Shown here piece after piece: positions 6,926 through 15,210 of a DNA stretch of 64,000 bases (within the stretch, counting starts at the first letter, position 1; each line of letters starts with the position of its first letter). The notes beneath the pieces are model-generated. The model was not told where the DNA came from. It saw only the letters and a list, made by a program, of their open reading frames with translations, and did no database searches. Source of the DNA: Halieaceae bacterium UBA5044 (GTDB lineage Bacteria; Pseudomonadota; Gammaproteobacteria; Pseudomonadales; Halieaceae); NCBI GenBank assembly GCA_002416125.1, contig DIBU01000011.1, positions 1-64,000 on the forward strand, written 5' to 3'. The position numbers were made by a program, and so were the translations under genes.

Positions 6926-9262
6926 CTAGCGGTCGCTGCGCGCCCTGGCAAACGCCGCGGCGAGAGCCGTTGAGGGTTCTGCACCCTTGCTGGCAGCCTT
7001 GCGCGTGGCGTTGCCCCGCGCGGCTGATTTTGGCCCGGCGCCTCGCGGTTCCTGCCGCCGCCCGCCCGGTTGGCGTGCAGCGTCCTGCGCCTTGTCGTTG
7101 AGGCGCATGCTCAGGGCAATGCGCTTGCGCTCCAGGTCCACTTCCATGACTTTCACTTTCACCACGTCACCGGCCTTTACCACCTCATGCGGATCCTTGA
7201 TGAAGCGGTCAGCGAGAACCGATATGTGCACGAGGCCGTCCTGGTGGACGCCGATATCCACAAAGGCCCCGAAATTGGTCACGTTGGTCACTGTGCCCTC
7301 CAATACCATGTCTGGCTTCAGGTCGGCAATTTTCTCGACGCCGTCCTGGAAGCTCGCCATGCGGAACTCCGGACGGGGATCGCGCCCCGGTTTGTCCAGT
7401 TCTCGGAGAATATCGAGCACCGTCGGCAGGCCCACCTGTTCGGTGACGTAGTCGCTGGGCCGCACGCTGCGCAGGAATGCGGAGTCCCCAATCAGGCTGG
7501 ACAGGGATCGCTGCTGGCGCTCCGCAATGCGCTCGACCAGCGGGTAGGATTCGGGGTGCACGGCGGAGGCATCAAGCGGGTTGCTGCCGTTGTTGATGCG
7601 CAGGAAGCCCGCCGCCTGCTCAAAGGTCTTCTCGCCGAAGCGCGGCACCTGCAGCAGGTCCCTGCGGCTGGCGAAGCTGCCTGCCTGGTCGCGCAGCGCC
7701 ACAATGTTGTTGGCCAGATTCTGGTTCAGGCCCGATACCCGTGCCAGCAGCGGCACCGACGCTGTATTCACGTCCACCCCCACGGCGTTCACACAGTCCT
7801 CGACGACGGCGTCCAGCTGGCGTGCCAGCTGGACCTGGCTGACGTCATGCTGGTACTGGCCGACACCGATGGATTTCGGGTCGATTTTCACCAGTTCGGC
7901 CAGTGGGTCCTGCAAGCGCCGGGCAATGGATACAGCGCCGCGTATGGTCACGTCGAGGTCGGGGAACTCCCGTGCAGCGAACTCCGAAGCGGAGTAGATG
8001 GAGGCGCCGGATTCGTTCACCATGACCTTGCGGCAGTTCAGCTCGGGGTGTTCCTGCAGCAGGTCGCCGACAAACTTGTCGGTCTCCCGGCTGGCGGTAC
8101 CATTGCCGATGGCGATGAGTTCGACCCCATGCTTCTGTATCAGCCGCAGCAGTTCCGCGCTGGCCTCGCGCGTGCGCTTTTGCGGCGGGTGGGGAAACAG
8201 TGCGCCGTGGTCCACCACTTTGCCTGTGGCATCAACAACGGCCAGTTTCACGCCGGTGCGCAGACCCGGATCGAGCCCGATCGTGACATGGGCTCCCGCG
8301 GGGGCTGCCAGCAGCAGGTCCTTCAGGTTGCGGGCGAAGACGCCAATCGCTTCCTGCTCGGCGCGCTCCCGCAGCTGCGTGAGCAGGTCCGTCTGCAGGT
8401 GGCTGAGCAGTTTGACCCGCCAGGTCCAGCGCACGCTATCCGCCAGCCAGCGATCAGCGGCGCGTCCGGCGTCGCGAATCGACCAGTGATCCGCGATCAT
8501 GGCTTCGCAGGGGTGTGCATCTCCCGGCTTTTCTTCCGGGTCGAGCAGCAGGTCGAGCTGCAGGAAACCTTCATTGCGTCCGCGGAACATGGCCAGTGCC
8601 CGGTGCGAGGGCGTGGTTGCCAGCGGCTCTGTGTGTTCGAAGTAGTCGCGGAACTTGGCGCCCTCGGCTTCCTTGCCGGGCACCAGGCGGGAAGCTAGCA
8701 GGGCGTTCTCCAGCAGGAAGCTGCGCAGGCGCGCCAGCAGGTCGGCATCCTCTGCAAAGCGTTCCATCAGAATCTGCCGCGCACCGTCGAGAGCCGCCTT
8801 GATATCGGCAATACCCTGATCCGGGTTCAGGTAGGATTCGGCGAGTGCCTCGGGGCTCTGCTGCGGATCCGCGAGCAGTGCCTCTGCCAGCGGTTCCAGG
8901 CCCGCCTCCCGGGCAATCTGCGCCTTGGTGCGGCGCTTGGGTTTGTAGGGCAGGTAGAGATCCTCGAGACGGTTTTTGGTGTCGGCCTCCAGCAGCGCCT
9001 GTTCCAGCGCAGGGTTGAGCTTGTCCTGCTCGGCAATCGATTTGAGAATCGCTGCCCGACGCTCGTCCAGTTCCCTGAGGTAGCGCAGGCGTTCATCGAT
9101 GTGGCGCATCTGCGTGTCATCCAGCCCGCCCGTAACCTCTTTCCGATAGCGTGAGATGAAGGGCACGGTGGCGCCGTCGTCCAGCAGGCCGATGGCGGCG
9201 CTGATCTGGCTTTCATTGACGGCGAGTTCTTCGGCGATACGCTGGGAAATGCTCTTGCTCAT
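6926..9262 (-). CDS. tex: Tex-family RNA-binding transcription accessory protein
   Basis: Cytosolic nucleic-acid-binding protein of 778 aa, the normal Tex length. Visible in order are an N-terminal helical region (SQRIAEELAVNESQISAAIGLLDDGATVPFISRYRKE in pieces), the YqgF/RNase H-like core (IGLDPGLRTGVKLAVVD), helix-hairpin-helix motifs (NTASVPLLARVSGL) and a C-terminal S1 domain (GTVTNVTNFGAFVDIGV). It ends in a basic Arg/Gly/Ala-rich tail. The start was set at MSKSISQR, the family N-terminus. Tex is linked to transcript processing and toxin or stress gene expression in other bacteria. Confidence 0.95.
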   Translation of the reverse strand: MSKSISQRIAEELAVNESQISAAIGLLDDGATVPFISRYRKEVTGGLDDTQMRHIDERLRYLRELDERRAAILKSIAEQDKLNPALEQALLEADTKNRLEDLYLPYKPKRRTKAQIAREAGLEPLAEALLADPQQSPEALAESYLNPDQGIADIKAALDGARQILMERFAEDADLLARLRSFLLENALLASRLVPGKEAEGAKFRDYFEHTEPLATTPSHRALAMFRGRNEGFLQLDLLLDPEEKPGDAHPCEAMIADHWSIRDAGRAADRWLADSVRWTWRVKLLSHLQTDLLTQLRERAEQEAIGVFARNLKDLLLAAPAGAHVTIGLDPGLRTGVKLAVVDATGKVVDHGALFPHPPQKRTREASAELLRLIQKHGVELIAIGNGTASRETDKFVGDLLQEHPELNCRKVMVNESGASIYSASEFAAREFPDLDVTIRGAVSIARRLQDPLAELVKIDPKSIGVGQYQHDVSQVQLARQLDAVVEDCVNAVGVDVNTASVPLLARVSGLNQNLANNIVALRDQAGSFASRRDLLQVPRFGEKTFEQAAGFLRINNGSNPLDASAVHPESYPLVERIAERQQRSLSSLIGDSAFLRSVRPSDYVTEQVGLPTVLDILRELDKPGRDPRPEFRMASFQDGVEKIADLKPDMVLEGTVTNVTNFGAFVDIGVHQDGLVHISVLADRFIKDPHEVVKAGDVVKVKVMEVDLERKRIALSMRLNDKAQDAARQPGGRRQEPRGAGPKSAARGNATRKAASKGAEPSTALAAAFARARSDR

Positions 9263-9385
9263 GGTGTCCGGTGCGGTCCTGTAGTGTCGCGGCGCGCCAT
9301 TATGCGTGACCCCGGCGCTGAAAACGATCTGGTTTTTTTCGTCGTTTTGTGCGTGACTGGCCGGGTGGGTACAGAGGAAAACCCG

Positions 9386-9892
9386 ATGAAAATCCTGCAC
9401 ATCCTGCGTCACGCCAAGTCCGATTGGGGGGAGCCGGGTCTCGCCGACCACGACCGGCCACTGAACGTCCGAGGCCTGCGTGACGCTCCCCGCATGGGTG
9501 CGGCATTGCAGCGGCAGCTGGCGCCCATGGGTATCCATGCCAGCACGGCGCGGCGCGCGCAGATGACCCTGCAGGGACTGTGTGCGGGCTGGCCCGGACT
9601 GGCCGCCGCATCACACCGCAGCGAACCGGATCTGTACACCTTTAGCGCAACCGACCTGCTGGCCTGGTTACGCGCTCGTCCCGACGACGAGGAGCAGCTG
9701 TTCCTGATCGGGCACAACCCGGGTCTGACCGATCTGGCCAACCAGCTGCTGCCGGCGCTGCGGTTGGGCAACCTGCCGACGGCGGGCTATCTTCGCATGC
9801 AGCTGCCTGTGCAGCACTGGGCGTCCGTGGGCGACGCCGCCGGGACCCTGCAGCAGCAACTGTTCCCCAGGGACCTGCCGCCGGGCGGTTAG
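9386..9892 (+). CDS. SixA-like phosphohistidine phosphatase
   Basis: Histidine-phosphatase superfamily protein of 168 aa. The RHG-like motif LRHAKSDW is near residue 7 and the second catalytic region IGHNPGLTDL near residue 110, as in SixA. Family members dephosphorylate phosphohistidine on HPt domains or PTS proteins; the real substrate here is unknown. The ATG at 9386 has GAGGA upstream. Its stop overlaps the convergent glutathionyl-hydroquinone reductase stop by 4 bp. Confidence 0.85.
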   Translation: MKILHILRHAKSDWGEPGLADHDRPLNVRGLRDAPRMGAALQRQLAPMGIHASTARRAQMTLQGLCAGWPGLAAASHRSEPDLYTFSATDLLAWLRARPDDEEQLFLIGHNPGLTDLANQLLPALRLGNLPTAGYLRMQLPVQHWASVGDAAGTLQQQLFPRDLPPGG

Positions 9893-10860
9893 CGGCGTCC
9901 GTGGGCTGACGTGTAGTCGATGTCAGGGCCGACGGGCACCACGCCGGTTGGATTGATGTTGCGATGCGACGCGTAATAGTGGGTTTTGATGTGGTGGAAA
10001 TCCACCGTGTCCGCCACGCCCGGACGCTGGTAGATGTCGCGGATGTACCCCGGCAGGTGCCGGTAGTCCTCGAGCCGCTGCCGGTTGCACTTGAAATGCC
10101 CGTGGTACACCGCGTCGAAGCGGATCAGCGTGGTGAACAGGCGAATGTCCGCCTCGGTCAGGGTGGCGCCGGTCAGGTACCGCTGGTGCGCAAGATGTGC
10201 ATCAATGTGATCAAGCTCCTCGAACAGGGCATGGTAGGCCTCTTCGTAGGCCTGCTGTGTGGTGGCAAAGCCGGCGCGGTATACGCCGTTGTTGATGGCG
10301 GGGTAAATGCGCGCGTTCCAGTCGTCAATGGCGGCGCGCTCGGACGGGCCATACAGGTCGAGCGTGTTCCCGGTGATGTCGTTGAAGGCGTTGTTGAACA
10401 TGCGAATGATGTCAGCGGATTCGTTGCTGACAATGGTATTGCGTTCGCGGTCCCAGAGTACCGGCACCGTTACCCGCCCGGTGTAGGTGGGGTCCGCCCG
10501 GGTGTAGACCTGGTGGTGGAAGTCGGCGCCGCCCACCTTGTCGCCGGTGCTGCCTTCGTCGCGATGGAAGGTCCAGCCGTTCTCCAGCATGAGGGGGCTG
10601 ACCACTGACACATCAATGAGCGCTTCCAGACCCTTCAGCGCCCGCACAATCAGCGTTCGGTGGGCCCAGGGGCAGGCGAGGGATACGTACAGGTGATAGC
10701 GCCCGGATGCGGCGGCAAACCCGCTGTCTCCCGTCGCGCCCGCCGCGCCGTCGGGGGTGACCCAGTGCCTGAACCGGGCGCTCTCGCGGACGAAGCGCCC
10801 CTCGTTGCTGTCGGTGTCGTACCAGACGTCCTGCCATTGCCCGTCAACCAGCATACCCAT
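9889..10860 (-). CDS. yqjG: Glutathionyl-hydroquinone reductase (Xi-class GST, YqjG/PcpF family)
   Basis: Cytosolic enzyme of 323 aa that removes glutathione from glutathionyl-hydroquinones. The catalytic CPWAH motif starts at Cys63, the same position as in E. coli YqjG. A thioredoxin-like N-domain (VPVLWDRERNTIVSNESADI) and an all-helical GST C-domain follow. It lies 109 bp downstream of, and in the same direction as, the LysR regulator. An AT-rich gap between them could hold its own promoter. Association with pirin and a LysR gene suggests a quinone or electrophile stress module. Confidence 0.93.
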   Translation of the reverse strand: MGMLVDGQWQDVWYDTDSNEGRFVRESARFRHWVTPDGAAGATGDSGFAAASGRYHLYVSLACPWAHRTLIVRALKGLEALIDVSVVSPLMLENGWTFHRDEGSTGDKVGGADFHHQVYTRADPTYTGRVTVPVLWDRERNTIVSNESADIIRMFNNAFNDITGNTLDLYGPSERAAIDDWNARIYPAINNGVYRAGFATTQQAYEEAYHALFEELDHIDAHLAHQRYLTGATLTEADIRLFTTLIRFDAVYHGHFKCNRQRLEDYRHLPGYIRDIYQRPGVADTVDFHHIKTHYYASHRNINPTGVVPVGPDIDYTSAHGRR

Positions 10861-10969
10861 TGCATTGCTCCTGTCGTGTTTGCTCAGAGGCAGTGTGCAT
10901 TCGAAGGGCTGCTTTTAAAATCGCATATTATTGGCAAAATCTTTCGAGAAAATAGAATTTAAACAGGCT

Positions 10970-11857
10970 TTATGCCCCATTCCGGCCTTCCTGGCAGAAT
11001 AATTCAGCGAGGTGGCGCGCTGCGGGGCCGGCACAGTCGGGGTCGGCAATCGTCAGGTACAAGGTCGCGTGGCGGCGGGCTCCCTGCTCCAGCGGCAGTG
11101 CCTCCAGCTCGCCTGCGTCCAGGGCGGTTGAGATGCGCGTGCGCGGTAGCCAGGCGAAACCGAGTCCACGGCTGACAAGCTCAATGGATGTGGCCACGTG
11201 GCTTACGGTCCAGCGCTGTTCCGCGCCCAGCCATCCGGCGTCGGTGCGCCGGTCCTGGGCGGAGTCGCGAATGACGATTTGTCGCTCCCGCGCCAGATCC
11301 TGCAGCGTCAACGTGCGGCCCAGCGCATGCAGAGCGTGCCCGCGCGCCGCGACGGCAACGAATTCCGCCTGCATGACGGGTTCGCCCAGGTAGCCCGCGG
11401 GAACCGAACTGGCAATCAGTAACCCGACTTCGCCCCGCAGCAGGCGTTCTGCGCCACCGGAAAGGACAGTCTCGTACAGTGCAATCCGGGTATTGGGATA
11501 GCGTTGCGAGAACGCCGCCATAACCTGTGCCAGCTGTGCCGTGGGGTACAACTCATCCACTGCCAGATGAATCTCCGCCTCCGTACCCTGCGCGAGGCTG
11601 CTGGCGACGTCCTCCAGCTGGGCCGCCTGTGCCAGCAGCTGCGAGGCCCGGCGCAACATCAATGTGCCTGCCTCGGTAAGCTGCGCCTTGCGGCCCACGA
11701 CTTCCAGCAGCCTGACGCCCAGCTGATCCTGCAGTTTGTGCACCGCGTGATTGATGGTTGACTGGCTCTTGTGGATGGCCGCGGCAGCCTGGGCGAATCC
11801 GCCGTGTTCGATCACGGCCTGCAGCATGCGCCACTGTTCAAGTGTTGTGCGGTTCAC
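10970..11857 (-). CDS. LysR-family transcriptional regulator
   Basis: A 295-aa LTTR. The N-terminal winged helix-turn-helix is clear (WRMLQAVIEHGGFAQAAAA and KSQSTINHAVHKLQDQLG), followed by the hinge and a periplasmic-binding-like effector domain. It is divergent from pirin across 104 bp that hold a TTATTT-N4-AAATAA palindrome with LTTR geometry. It probably controls pirin and possibly yqjG and itself. The effector is unknown; quinones or electrophiles are a guess from context. Confidence 0.92.
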   Translation of the reverse strand: MNRTTLEQWRMLQAVIEHGGFAQAAAAIHKSQSTINHAVHKLQDQLGVRLLEVVGRKAQLTEAGTLMLRRASQLLAQAAQLEDVASSLAQGTEAEIHLAVDELYPTAQLAQVMAAFSQRYPNTRIALYETVLSGGAERLLRGEVGLLIASSVPAGYLGEPVMQAEFVAVAARGHALHALGRTLTLQDLARERQIVIRDSAQDRRTDAGWLGAEQRWTVSHVATSIELVSRGLGFAWLPRTRISTALDAGELEALPLEQGARRHATLYLTIADPDCAGPAARHLAELFCQEGRNGA

Positions 11858-11905
11858 GTCCAGACCTTTCTGTATTATCGAAATTAACAGGCGAAATAAT
11901 GCAAT

Positions 11906-11921
11906 TTATTTTCGTAAATAA
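11906..11921. promoter_or_regulatory. Candidate LysR-type operator
   Basis: TTATTTTCGTAAATAA is an inverted repeat (arms TTATTT and AAATAA around TCGT) that also contains the T-N11-A spacing of LTTR sites. It sits between the divergent LysR and pirin genes, 49 bp from the LysR start and 41 bp from the pirin start. Assignment to the adjacent LysR protein is inferred. Confidence 0.5.
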
Positions 11922-11961
11922 CGAGCTTAATCTGCGCCAACAGTCACCGGGAGCAATGTGT

Positions 11962-12801
11962 ATGAAAGAACGTTCGGTACAGGAACTACGCCGGGCCACG
12001 CCTGCCCAGGATGGAGACGGCGTGGCGATCCAGCGGGTGACCGGCATGCGGCATGCGGCGATGGACCCGTTTCTCATGCTCGACGAACTCCGCGCGCAGC
12101 GCCGCGAGGATTTGGGCGGCGGTTTCCCGCCGCATCCCCATCGGGGTATGCAAACGCTGACGTACATGAAGCACGGCGGCATCATCCATGAGGACAGCCG
12201 GGGCAATCGCGGTGAGATTCGCGACGGCGGCGTGCAGTGGATGTCGGCCGGGCGCGGCATTATCCACTCGGAGATGCCCACCGCAGACACCCAGGGCCTG
12301 CACGGCTTTCAGCTCTGGATCAATCTGCCCGCGGCGGAAAAGCTGAGTGAGCCACGCTATCGGGATATTCCTGCCTCTGCGCTAACCCATGTCGAGGGCG
12401 AAGGCTACAGCGCCGCGGTGATCGCCGGTGAGTGGCAGCTGGGTGAGTGGCTGGGCCATGGGCCCCTGCGGGAGCTGGCACCGCGGGCCGCGCTGGTTGA
12501 CCTCACCCTGCATCCCCGGACTGTCCTGACACTGCCCGTGGCGCCGGGGGAAGCCATGCTGGCCTATGTGTATGCGGGGTCGCTCGAGCAGTCGGCCCAG
12601 TCCATTGCCGCCGGGGCACTGGCCATTACGACGCAGGGCGATCGCTGGTCGCTCTGTGCAGGTAGTGCAGGCGCCTCCCTGCTGCTGTTGCGCGGAGAGC
12701 CGGTTGCCGAGCCCGTTGCCCAGTACGGCCCCTTCGTGATGAACACCCCGGCCGAAATTGAACAGGCGATTCGCGACTACCAGGCGGGCGAATTCGGCTG
12801 A
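11962..12801 (+). CDS. Pirin family protein
   Basis: Bicupin of 279 aa with the complete pirin metal-binding signature in the N-cupin: HPHRGMQTLTY, then H-x-DS and GGVQWMSAGRGIIHSEM. Bacterial pirins bind Fe or other metals, and some act as quercetinase-like dioxygenases or redox-sensitive regulators. The ATG at 11962 was chosen for the GGGAG 8 nt upstream; in-frame ATGs further upstream lie in the operator region. Divergently arranged with a LysR gene. Confidence 0.92.
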   Translation: MKERSVQELRRATPAQDGDGVAIQRVTGMRHAAMDPFLMLDELRAQRREDLGGGFPPHPHRGMQTLTYMKHGGIIHEDSRGNRGEIRDGGVQWMSAGRGIIHSEMPTADTQGLHGFQLWINLPAAEKLSEPRYRDIPASALTHVEGEGYSAAVIAGEWQLGEWLGHGPLRELAPRAALVDLTLHPRTVLTLPVAPGEAMLAYVYAGSLEQSAQSIAAGALAITTQGDRWSLCAGSAGASLLLLRGEPVAEPVAQYGPFVMNTPAEIEQAIRDYQAGEFG

Positions 12802-12900
12802 ACGCTGGCGGACCATTGTCTGTCGCGAGGCCCCGCAGGACGGCTGCGTTTATGTGGTGGCGGTGGTACCCTAGCGCTTTGCCATGGGAAAGGATGAGAC

Positions 12901-13215
12901 ATGCTGCGATATCCGGCGCTGTGCCTGATTTTGCTGCTGGCGGGCTGTGGTGTAAACCAGCCTCCGGCGCCAGAGCCACCGCAGGAGCAACCCGCCGGGG
13001 TGGCATCGCCTGAGGTGGTGGAACCGTCGTTGCAGAACGCGAGTACTGAACAGGCCTGCACCGAACCTCGACCGCAGGTCTGCACCATGGAATACAACCC
13101 CGTCTGCGCGCTGCGCGACGGCGGCCGGCGCGAGACGCTGTCCTCGCCCTGCAATGCCTGTGCCGATGCAGGCGTGGTCAGCTACACACCGGGAGTGTGC
13201 GACAGCGATGCCTGA
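12901..13215 (+). CDS. Lipoprotein with Kazal-like domain
   Basis: A 104-aa lipoprotein with lipobox LLAGC at Cys16, then a Pro/Glu-rich linker to about residue 50. The C-terminal domain has a Kazal-like pattern: VCTMEYNPVCALRDGG, a T/S turn, PCNACADAGVVSY and a final GVC. Kazal domains are usually serine-protease inhibitors; in bacteria the function is mostly untested. GGAAAGGA lies just upstream of the ATG. The next gene, a DAACS symporter, starts 42 bp downstream. Confidence 0.8.
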   Translation: MLRYPALCLILLLAGCGVNQPPAPEPPQEQPAGVASPEVVEPSLQNASTEQACTEPRPQVCTMEYNPVCALRDGGRRETLSSPCNACADAGVVSYTPGVCDSDA

Positions 13216-13257
13216 TGTCGTGAGCCCGGCGCCAAGCGGTTGGAGGCGCACCCTGCT

Positions 13258-14544
13258 ATGAGCCTGACCAAGCGCATTCTCCTTGCGATGGTGGCCGGCA
13301 TCGTCCTCGGTTCCCTGTGCAACCTGTTGTTGCAGAGCAGCGAGCTGGACGACGTGTGGCGCCGGGCGGTCAATGACTGGCTGGTGCTCGGCGTCTTCGA
13401 TGTCATAGGCCGCATGTTTGTCGCCTCGCTGAAACTGCTGGTGGTGCCCCTGGTGCTGGTATCCCTCATCTGCGGTTCGAGCTCCCTGGGCGACAGTGCC
13501 CGCATGGGGCCCATCGCGGTGAAAACCATCCTGTTCTACCTGGCGACCACGGCCATCGCCATCAGCATCGCCCTGTTGGCGGCGGTGGCCATCGGCCCGG
13601 GTGCCGGCGTGGAAATGGCGGGGGATGCGCAATTCGAGGTGGCCAAGCCGCCGCCGCTGACGGATGTGCTGGTGGGTATCGTGCCCTCCAATCCGATCGC
13701 CGCCATGGCCGAAGGCAACATGTTGCAGGTGATCGTGTTTGCGCTGCTGTTCGGTTACGCCATTTCCCACGCCGGTGAGCCGGGGCGTCGCATCGCCAGT
13801 TTTTTTACCGATATGGAAGCGGTGATCATGAAGATGGTGGGCCTGCTCATGGAGCTGGCCCCCTGGGGGGTATTTGCCCTGCTCGCCAAGCTGTTTGCCG
13901 AGATGGGCATCAGTGCGATCATGGATCTCGCCGCGTATTTCTTCACGGTCCTCGCGGTGCTGCTGTTCCACGGTCTGGTCACCTACAGCGCCCTGCTGGC
14001 GACCATCGCCCGCGTGTCACCGCGGATGATGATGCACAAGATGCGCTCGGTGTGGGCCTTTGCCTTCAGCACCGCCTCCTCGGGCGCTACCCTGCCGATC
14101 ACCCTGCGCACCGTGGAGCGCCGTCTGGGGGTGCACAGTTCCGTTGCCGGGTTTACCGTGCCGCTGGGGGCCACGATCAACATGGATGGCACGGCGATCA
14201 TGCAGGGGGTTGCCACGGTGTTTATCGCCCAGGTGTATGGTGTGGAACTGGGCATGGCGGCCTATCTGACGGTGATTCTTACCGCCACTCTCGCCTCCAT
14301 CGGCACCGCGGCAGTGCCCGGTGTCGGTCTGGTTACGCTGGCGCTGGTGCTGGAACAGGCCGGTCTGCCGGTTGAGGGGATCGCTCTCATCATCGGTGTC
14401 GATCGTCTGCTGGACATGGTACGCACCGCAGTCAACGTCACTGGCGACGCCACCGTAGCCGTGATTGTGGGTAAAAGTGAAAACCAGCTGGACATGGCGG
14501 TCTTTGGCGACCCCCGTGCCGACCTGGAATCAAACCGGAAGTAA
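13258..14544 (+). CDS. Dicarboxylate/amino acid:cation symporter (DAACS family)
   Basis: Inner-membrane secondary transporter of 428 aa with many hydrophobic helices. Family signatures are present: the serine-rich hairpin AFSTASSGATLPIT, the NMDGTA motif (ATINMDGTAIMQG) and the C-terminal DRLLDMVRTAVNVTGD, matching GltP/DctA/GLT-type carriers. The substrate is probably glutamate, aspartate or a C4-dicarboxylate with Na+ or H+. The ATG at 13258 has TTGGAGG upstream. It ends 3 bp before the metallo-hydrolase start, so the two are probably co-transcribed. Confidence 0.93.
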   Translation: MSLTKRILLAMVAGIVLGSLCNLLLQSSELDDVWRRAVNDWLVLGVFDVIGRMFVASLKLLVVPLVLVSLICGSSSLGDSARMGPIAVKTILFYLATTAIAISIALLAAVAIGPGAGVEMAGDAQFEVAKPPPLTDVLVGIVPSNPIAAMAEGNMLQVIVFALLFGYAISHAGEPGRRIASFFTDMEAVIMKMVGLLMELAPWGVFALLAKLFAEMGISAIMDLAAYFFTVLAVLLFHGLVTYSALLATIARVSPRMMMHKMRSVWAFAFSTASSGATLPITLRTVERRLGVHSSVAGFTVPLGATINMDGTAIMQGVATVFIAQVYGVELGMAAYLTVILTATLASIGTAAVPGVGLVTLALVLEQAGLPVEGIALIIGVDRLLDMVRTAVNVTGDATVAVIVGKSENQLDMAVFGDPRADLESNRK

Positions 14545-14547
14545 ACC

Positions 14548-15198
14548 ATGTCTATTCAGGTGACGATCGTGCCGGTCACGGCCTACCAGCAGAACTGCTC
14601 TATCATCAAATGCCTGGACACCGGGCGCGGGGCTCTGGTGGACCCCGGTGGTGATGTCGAACGCCTGTTGCAGGCCGCGGAGAAAATGGGGGCAACTCTG
14701 GAGAAAATATTGCTGACCCATGGCCATATGGATCACTGCGCTGCAGCAGATGTGTTGCGCCAGCAGCTGGGTGTACCGATTGAAGGCCCGGAAAAAGAGG
14801 ACGCGTTCTGGATTGACCGTCTGCCCGAGTGGTGCAGGATGTCCGGCTTTCCACACGCCGATGCCTTTGTGCCCGACCGCTGGCTGGAGCAGGGCGACAC
14901 GGTGACAGTAGGCGCGCAGACTCTGCAGGTCTTCCACTGTCCGGGCCATACCCCCGGTCACGTGGTGTTTCTGCACGCGGGACAGCGGGTGGCCTGGGTG
15001 GGCGATGTGCTCTTCCAGGGCTCCATCGGGCGCACCGATTTTCCCCGCGGCGATCACGACCAGCTGATTGCCAGCATTCGCGAAACGCTGTTTCCCCTGG
15101 GAGACGATATCACCTTTGTCCCCGGCCACGGCCCCACCTCAACGTTCGGCCAGGAGCGTCGCAGCAACCCGTTCGTGGCTGACACGCGCTACGGCTGA
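14548..15198 (+). CDS. MBL-fold metallo-hydrolase, YcbL/glyoxalase-II-like
   Basis: Cytosolic metallo-beta-lactamase-fold hydrolase of 216 aa. The metal site HGHMDH is near residue 57, with later ligands in CPGHTPGH, WVGDVLFQGSIGRTDF and VPGHGP. Length and motif spacing match YcbL-type short glyoxalase II proteins rather than full GloB, which has a longer substrate domain. It probably hydrolyses a thioester such as S-lactoylglutathione, but this is untested. Convergent with the M48 protease gene, 12 bp apart. Confidence 0.9.
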   Translation: MSIQVTIVPVTAYQQNCSIIKCLDTGRGALVDPGGDVERLLQAAEKMGATLEKILLTHGHMDHCAAADVLRQQLGVPIEGPEKEDAFWIDRLPEWCRMSGFPHADAFVPDRWLEQGDTVTVGAQTLQVFHCPGHTPGHVVFLHAGQRVAWVGDVLFQGSIGRTDFPRGDHDQLIASIRETLFPLGDDITFVPGHGPTSTFGQERRSNPFVADTRYG

Positions 15199-15210
15199 CG
15201 GTAGCGCCGA

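Noticed and set aside
7070..8698. 542-aa plus-strand reading frame
   Set aside because: It lies opposite the tex gene, which has clear domains; no independent family signal.
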